NCBI GenBank assembly: GCA_944470555.2
Contig: OX104127.1
Span: 118,014,741 to 118,078,740, forward strand
Direction: 5' to 3'
DNA length: 64,000 nt
DNA from: Heterobilharzia americana
Lineage: Eukaryota; Platyhelminthes; Trematoda; Strigeidida; Schistosomatidae
The notes beneath the pieces were generated by a model that was not told the DNA's origin, did no database searches, and saw only the letters and a program-made list of their open reading frames with translations. A program made the position numbers and the translations under genes. Positions 13,101-22,100 of the stretch are shown here, piece after piece (position 1 is the first letter of the stretch; every line of letters begins with the position of its first letter).

Positions 13101-16100
13101 TTACAATAGCATTATCATCTAATTATCGAGAATCTAATTAGTATTATGACTATAAACGACAATTACTTGCTTCTTTATACATCTAGTAGGTCAATTAGAC
13201 CATTTCTGTTTGCTGATGTTTCGTTTATTATTGTAGATGCAATTTTACATCATTAGAATGTTGTATAGCATCCCTAAAATATTTTTCAGAATAAAGCTAT
13301 TATAACTAAACGAATAAGACCGTTACTTGGTTCTTGTATGTGATAAAAGATGAGGGAGATGTAAGTTGGAGAAAACTTTGATGAAAGTAGTCTACAAAGA
13401 ATTATTAATTAGTGTGGAAACCAGGTGATATGGGTTAAAACAAACAACAATAGTGGTGCAGCTCACTGACTTGAACACTCAGCTTTTGGACAATGGATTT
13501 TAGGTCCAACACCCTCTTCATCTACTTTAGTTTGAGCAACCACATAGTACTATACACCCTCATACAACAATTACTCCTCAAATCCGAGTATTAATTGAGG
13601 TTCTGTAGCAGTTAATGAATACATAGACTACAATGGTCTAATGGTATTCATCTTTTTGCTCAATCTTCAACACTTTGTCTCCTTTATTTCTTCTCGATTT
13701 CTGGCTGGGTATGCTTTGGTCGATCGGTCACATCGTTGCTGAGATGTGAACACACGAAAAAAAGCCCAAAATATTGTTTTGCTTATCTTTGAAAATGATA
13801 ATCAGTTCTGTGAAAGGGATGTTACATAAATAGATTGAATAGAGCTTCAGATCTTTACAAAGGTATTTTAATCACAGACATTTGACACCAGAAAGATTTT
13901 CTTTTCGAGGCCATAGTATATGTATTAAAAGCACCCAAGTTAAATCAAATCATTTACACTTCACTGGTAAAAAATGTATATAATAAAGTGCAAAAGTGGA
14001 TACTTATTTTGATACTCTGAAAATAAATGGCTATCACCATAACTAGATTTAACTTTTTAAGCCAACAATGGGAGAAAAAGTGAAGTGCAGCATGATAATG
14101 ATGTGCAGATTCTGAAAACTACACCAACTGTGACGGTTAATAGTTCCTCAAAATGAAGCAGGTATAGTAAACCTCAGACCCGCGGTTGTCTAGTTGGAAG
14201 TTGGTTGCCTACAACTCCGTGCAAGGCATGTTACTAACTCACGGCGAGGATTCTTAAGAAATAGGGTAAAACTGACGGTAAGTCGAAATTTCTGAAATAC
14301 TCTTATTACAGACACTACAGAAAAATACGAACCATTGCAGATATCAGCAATCCATCCAACACATTTTTGTGGTTTCGTGAACGTTTGTTAATATTTTCAT
14401 TTGGTAGGGAAAAACAATTTAACGCATATGGTCAACTACAGAATCTTCAGTAAGGATACCTGTTTCCATAAGGTCTGATAAGAAGATAAAAGATTCAACA
14501 AGCGAGTCTATGAGACTAAAATAATAGTAGAGAAAATAGTAATTCTTAATCAAGTCCAATCAATGTGGTTGCCTCGTTGCAGACAAAGGAATGCAACATC
14601 TTGTGCACAAATATGCCTCAAATCAACACACAAGGGAGTAGTTAGGACTGAGGTGTCATTCAAATACATAAAATACGAGAGGAGAGAGAACAGACCAATA
14701 AAAGTTGGTGAAAAATATCCGAAACTCGAAGATGATATAAAGTGTATGATCTGCAGCACAATGATCGATCTGCAAAACTATTATCAAGAATTGCTAACCA
14801 TTGACTCCCATCTCAAGACCTTAAGCCAAACTGCCTACACTACTCAGAACAATGGTCACAGGCTTCATGGATTGGTCAGGCTTAGTGTTTTGTCAACCCA
14901 ATCTTACTTCCGTCAATAGATTGGACCGAGGTAGACGGTGATTTTATATGCATAAGACATGTTTGCACGAGCTTAATCACTGTATGTTCATAACGCCATT
15001 GGCTAACTTGCCTTCCTTGCTTAGGAATCTGTGTCAAAACCTCAGCACTGCCCGTACAGTGATCCCAACAAACACAAGGAACCCTGAGTAGATTCATAAG
15101 GTTAAAAAACAGTAATTTCCATGTATGTTCTACTTTCAGCGACCATACCTCACAGTTGTCCGAGAAGAGAGTTAACTGCTGTTTAGTATTCTCTTTTGAT
15201 ATGTAGCCGGATGTCACTTTGTGACGAAAATTAGTGTTAACAAGTGCTACACGATTCTTTTGTAATTAAGCGGATATTTCGTCAGCTACCGGCCCATTTG
15301 GATTGATGCAACTTCCAAAGTAATGGGGTGGCTACTGAATCTAACCACTTTAATCCTTATCCTAAGACTAAAAGCCAGTGCATATCAATCAGTTCTGAAA
15401 CATCACTTCACATATGCCAAGTGCAAAAAAGCATACCGAACATACTGAAATTTATGTTCGTAAAAGTGCATTTTGTCTAACGTTTCCCTCTACCAGAAAT
15501 ATGTCGTCTGCGTACTTCAAGATTACCACGTATCATCCTGGGTGTAAATCAATCTCTGTAAAGTTGGAGGTACATAGGGTTATGTCCGCTAGCATATCTA
15601 TGATAAAGTCAAATAGGAATGATGACGGTGGACATCACCGATAGTTATTTAAGATAACTCCCCGTATTCTATTATATAGTTGGTTGAGTTTAAGTAGAGT
15701 GCTTCCATTAGCATTTTGTACTTGTTCAGTACTCACTTTGCAGTCATATATAGTCCCAACACTTTTCAATTTCAGGTCACAAATATGGTAAACATGTGGC
15801 ACCCGTAAGTCTACCTGTATTTCAGAACCTGTCGAAGGGTTAGAACCTGATCGACACTTTCATTCAGGTTTGAATCCTGCCTGATTTCCTGGAGTTTGTT
15901 GTTTGCAAGCTCTAGTTATGCATCGGTTGACTATCAACTGAAAATCTTAGATACAATGTTTATGAGACTGATTCACGTGTGGGTTTCAGGGGAAAACCTG
16001 TCTCCATCCCTATAAACTGGAATCATCAATAATCAGTACGTCAGGTCAGTTGACCTCTCTCTAAAGACTATGCATTACCTCAGTTACCGCAATCACTACT

Positions 16101-19100
16101 TTTCCACCCCCAGCCTCAAAAGTGTCTGATGGTAAACAATCAAGTCATGCTGCGTTGCATCATTTGAGATTTGGAATAGGTCTTTCAACTTCGGCGATAT
16201 TTTGAAAAACGAAATCAACATCTCACTCAGGTTGGGATTGTAGACTTTAACACGGCTCCAAATATTCGTGTATAGAGCTTATAGTAAGTTAATGTACTAG
16301 CTCAAAGAGAAACCGCTGCAAAAACTCTCTCTTAACGAAGTCAAATGCTGACTTTGGGTCCAGAAGCACAGCTCATATTTGATGTCTGTATCCAAGGAAA
16401 TAAAAATGACGCAGCTAATTTGAAAACCTGTTTGGTTTTCGAAAATCCGAAGCAATCATATTTGACTAACAGACCCCATTCAGGATGACTAGTTATCTTA
16501 AACTACTGCCCTTAGTGATAGCTGTAGGATCTATTGACTTTTCTTGTTTCAGATTCCTTACGAACTTTTGTGACTCAGCAGGTAACTGAACGCTCTATGT
16601 CTATGTTTGATTTATATTGTGACTTGAATTTAGGCAACTGAAGCGTAGTTGGAGCCCAACTGAACTGTTTCTCAAAAGTATGCCATCCACTATTTCAGCT
16701 GTCTATAAGTGGAATGCTGACTATCCTTCCTGTGCTATAACCTCAACAACCACAATCTTACGCCAGTTTTCTAAATAAACCATGTAGTACTACTACATGT
16801 CATAAGTGGAATGGTTTACGTGATGGTACGTAAACTCGTTTATCGTTACTCAATAAAATTGCTCTACAAAAGGATCTTAATTATCTGATTACCTCCATGT
16901 TAAATTCACTCTAAAATGGATAAACATTGCTAAAATTCAGTCTATTTAATCTATTAATAAAAAACACTTGATTATGTTTAACATCGCTATACTACCTTTC
17001 GAACTGCAATTTAAGATCACGAAATACCACTCTGAGTTCATACCGATCAAGACCGTCGAAACTATACATATCAAGAAGTCTTGAGTTAATAGGAAGATTA
17101 TACCTGAAAATATATGAAATAAAGCATACTAATAAGTATTTACGTTTCAGTGGGCGATAACAGCTAAAACAACTTACCGGTTCACACAATATAAAGCCCA
17201 ACATACGGCCCAAAATGGAATCAGAAAGTAGAGGGAAAACAGATGAACACGCCAGTGATAACCTAAAATAGCAAATTGACTTATCAGTAGCATAACTAAC
17301 TACACTCAAATTAATAAAGTGATGTAGAGCATTTTTCACTTCCTTCAGAAAGCAGTATCCCTAACATTCAACTAACTTTTTGATCTGTTTGTTTACTCTT
17401 CCATTGCGCTTTGAAATCAAAGATTCACTTATTATTTTTCTTTGAGGGAAAAACATCCCGAAATAATAGTCCAGTTGTAACGTTTCAAACAAGTCATTCA
17501 ATTGAAACCGCTAAAACGAACTGCAAAAACTTAAGTCTCTCAGTAACCGTGTACAGATTTGTGCACTAAGCTATGAGCTACATACGTTGTATGAGGGCTA
17601 CTGATACTGACTGCTCAAATTAAGTGGAGCAAGGTTTGAATCCGTGACCCACTGGTTTCAAGTCACCTGTTTACACCAATGAGCCACAAGCCCATATCAT
17701 GAAAATACAAAAATCAATATAAATCAAAATCTTAAAACCTGGTGGTTGTATTTCACTGGTACTGGTGGCTACTAATAGTATCATTTGAGCACTAGTGATT
17801 TTGCCAAAGATTACGATGAGTTAATTCACTAAAGTAGCTGTCTGGCAGTCTTCGTTAAATGTATCTGTCACATGGATTTCTGAAGACTAAACTTTTTTCC
17901 TCGATATTAACAACACTTAAATTTGGACCCAATTATTTTATAAAGATTACAGATGACATAATCTTGATAGACTGCAAATTTTCATAATATGAGTGTCAAT
18001 GATAAGATCCGTACCTAGATGCAGATTTCGGAACTGGTTTGCATTATTTCAGCGCCTGATAATACGAAGTTCGTTGTACACGTTGGCAAGGTATTTACCT
18101 TAGTGGTGGAGTCGGACGAAATTTCGACATGGAATAAGGCTTGTTTGGTCCACATTAACATTACATTAACTTGTCTAGAAAATATCTGAGTCCTTATTGA
18201 AAACTGTAGGCATCACAGCTGTGCACTGTCCTATCATGTGAATGTATAGTATAATCACCATAGACCGAAGGTTTACAAAAGCCTTAGACAGTTGAACGAC
18301 ACTCACTTCATCACATCGCTTGTGTGTGGTAAAACAATGCGTGCACTATGGAGATTAGCCATGCAAAATAAACCAAGGAGGTGAATCCGTGTATGAGTAT
18401 ACAAACCACAGATCAAGGCGATTGAAAGGAAATCTAACCATTGTTTACCTAAAAATGAATTGCTAGCAGGTGTGCTATCTTCCGAAACTGGAAAAAAGGT
18501 GGAAAAAATTGGTCCTAAAACTATGCGTTTCACTGTTTTACATCATTAACACCTGCAGTACGATCGGTTAAGGAACAAATGTAACAACCAACAAAACTAG
18601 GCGTCAAGTAATTGCTTTTAAACGGATAATAGTTGACTTCTGTGGGGTACAAAACGTTTCCACTTTTTTATTACGCACTTAAATAAGAAACAACCATCAC
18701 AGTGGACAGTCAGGAACCATGATCCATCCTTATTTTTCTCTTATAATTTGAGGCTTCTTCTTGGTTGATCTCTACTTTGCATGCTAATCCGAAGTGAAGC
18801 AGCTTATTCTGATACGCAATTTATATTAGGTTGTGTTGTTAATTATGACAATTGCCTGGTTGTGACTAGCAGAAGAATCCAGGAGACGTGTTTCGTCCTC
18901 TTTTGTCCTGCAAAGGAGCCCAAATACTAAGAGGTCAAACAATTCGATCCAATAAAACAACGGAGAATTACAAGCATATCATTAAATGTGTTATTAATGT
19001 CTATGGTAGGTGAAACATCTACTGGTTCAATGAGGTGGAAACATGAGTAAATGTATATTTTTCCTAACAACTCATCAGGCACGACTCCTAAACACCCTAA

Positions 19101-22100
19101 TTTTATCATATGACGCCTTGATTTTTGTGTATGTTTTTATCGTCAAATCATGGTGGTTAAAGGCGAGGTCTGGTGAGACCTTAACATGTTTTTGATCATA
19201 TCGCACATTCAAAATCACTTTTATCATACAGAAGAGGAAACCATTAAAATAACCCATTCGAAAATTATTATATCTAAGTGCACAAAACGACAGTCAAAAC
19301 GAAGATATATGAGTGAAATTTACAAAACCTAGTGCCCGAAAACTCACTAAAAATTTCAATCAGATTAAACAAAATTAGAGATGTAGCAATAACAATTGAT
19401 TGACCAACTTCCAGACCGTTGATTCCCGCGTAGATGTTGATGGAATTCGTACAAAATACAGCCAACAAACCCATATAAATATAATATAAAATGCCTGAAA
19501 TAGACAAAGACATGAACATCAAATAGAGCTTACACTAAAATACTAGTCGTTAGATTCTAAAATGTTAGTTGCTGATTTTAGAACCTAATCCAAAACCCTA
19601 ACGGCTAACTTCAGATCATTTTTGAAACCAACATTTATTTAGGGGAGAACTGTTTTAAAGAACCTAGAAGACAAGATTACATGAATTACAGATATGTTAG
19701 TGACTAAAAAGAAGATCCGAAACATAGTCTTAAAACTATGAATATCTCTATCGTGTTTTTATGAGATCTTGTTATAACTGGAATTAATCGTTTTGCTTAC
19801 TATACGACACGATTACATATTCATTACAGTCACAAATCAATTCATCATCTGGACGAATCACCCATGAGTCACTCGCGAGAAAAAAGCCAGGAAGAGTATT
19901 GGCAACCCCTTTCTTATTCGTGACTAATAAGGCCATAGTACACCAGTAATAAACCATGCCATGTATTTTAGAGATGAGTGACACCTAAGGGTAAGTGACT
20001 ATCGGTTCATAGCGGAAGCAATAACTAGTGACTGCGGAAGTTGACGAGGCTACCTTACAAGTAGGTTTCAAGGAAACAATTGCGATGACAACCCACTGAA
20101 ATGCAGCTGTCCCACGTTCTTTTTCGCTGTTTGGATTTCCAATACACACTAAATAGGAATTTATGCAGATGGATTCCATGGTGTAAATATCAACTCAACG
20201 TATATTGAACCTGCATGAGTATAATAAAATGATAATCCAAATCAACTCACTACAGGGATATTCACTAAGCTGAGCTATGCTTATGCTCCAGGATTTATGA
20301 TGCTACCTCATTTCTAAGACTGAAATAAGTGAAACGGGTTGGAATTCACGACCCACTGCTTGAAAATCGAGTGTTTAAGCCAACAAGCGACATTTCCACA
20401 TATCACACAAAACACCCTGAAGTTTAGAAGCTGTTTCGAAGTGCAGAAACTGTAAAACTACAAACTATATATAATTAAGTGCAACTAAGTAACTACATTC
20501 ATATTTCCATATCAGTCAATGAAGTAGTATTACCTGGCGAAGAATATTGCTTGCATGGTTGCTAGGGTTAGATACGGAATCCGGGTATACGTAGGTCAAA
20601 GAGTAGGACATCTACACCACTAAGCCATAAATTAGTTGGAATACAAGTTACAACAAGTTAAAGGAACAACTATCACAAAATCCGACCTAATAGGTCAGAA
20701 AGGCAAGTTAACCGACAGCGTTGAGCATGCAGTGATTAAGCTCGCGCGAACAAGTCTTATGCATATAAAATCACCGTCTACCTCGGTCCAATCTATTGAC
20801 GGAAGTAAGATTGGGTTGACAAAACACTAAGCCTGACCAATCCATGAAGCCTGTGACCATTGTTCTGAGTAGTGTAGGCAGTTTGGCTTAAGGTCTTGAG
20901 ATGGGAGTCAATGGTTAGCAATTCTTGATAATAGTTTTGCAGATCGATCATTGTGCTGCAGATCATACACTTTATATCATCTTCGAGTTTCGGATATTTT
21001 TCACCAACTTTTATTGATCTGTTCTCTCTCTTCTCGTATTTTATGTATTTGAATGACACCTCAGTCCTAACTACTCCTTTGTGTTGCTTTGACGAGTCGC
21101 AACTTGAAATGTTTTTTGCGCAAGGTTTTACATTAGTCTGCCTGTTTTTTATCTACAGTCTACAGTCAGTATCTGCGCTCACTCTCGGTAGTCACTCTTT
21201 CTAAGTTATCGAAAAGTTTGTGCCTGAAGGTAGATGTCTGATGAAATTTCCCAACGTATACAGAAAGTCACAAAGATCTACACCGAAATGCATTGTCTTA
21301 AGAGTCACCACGACTTCAAACTGACTATAGGGGATTGGGTGTACAGTCTATCGCGGCAAGTATTTTGGTTTAAGGTTGTTGCCTGTTTCCTTTTCTTTAT
21401 TCTTATATTCATCACTTTTATCTCTTCTGCTGGTCACGATAGTTTTTACAGTTCACTTTTTAGTGGTGATGTTGTAACAATTTTGTTGTAAATAAGTAAT
21501 AGGTAATCGAAATGCCCCGGCAACTTTTATCGACAAGGTAATTCAGTCTGTTTGAAGTTAAGCATGAGATGCATACAATAAAAGTTTATGGGAGACTGTT
21601 TGACTTTCGTTCACAGAAAAATTGTGTTGAACTGCTGAGGTGACTACCTCTAATTATACGCATCAGTAGATGTTTAATGTATATACTCCGAAAGCCATAC
21701 TTATGAAACTGCATACTTCTGAGCAGTAAATTGAAATCCATAGGCCAGGAACCAAAAAAGGTAGTAGATGACTACATACTTCAATGATAGCCGATACAAT
21801 AGACACGATTTGTTAAAGAGGATTGACAGTTGAGTAACCCAACAACCAGCGAGAAGTTTCGCGAACCTAACGAAATGTCGCACCTGCGTGACGACCCTTA
21901 AGACCAATTAGCAACCCAAGCTCGTGGGTGCGACGAACTCTGATCCGGTCACCCACTAAGTGTTGAAGTGCCTTAACCAGAGGGTTGCAGCTCTACATCC
22001 CAAAGCCTGCTAATAATCCGTATGCATGAGCACAACCACTCGATATTATTAGCCCAAAAATAGGAAATTGAGTCGACTCCCTAATTTCCAATTCTATATT

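Noticed and set aside
14563..14919. Plus-strand 118-codon frame as a gene
   Set aside because: It lies antisense to a LINE 3' end; a near-identical frame recurs antisense to the LINE copy at 20.7-21.1 kb.
18303..18533. Minus-strand frame ending at a GTGAGT donor as a DPAGT1 exon
   Set aside because: It lies in intron 5, exons 5 and 6 already join in phase, and the peptide has no counterpart in the family.
20565..20645. Possible tRNA gene
   Set aside because: The A-box is good, but no acceptor stem, anticodon arm or clean B-box can be formed; a SINE head is more likely.
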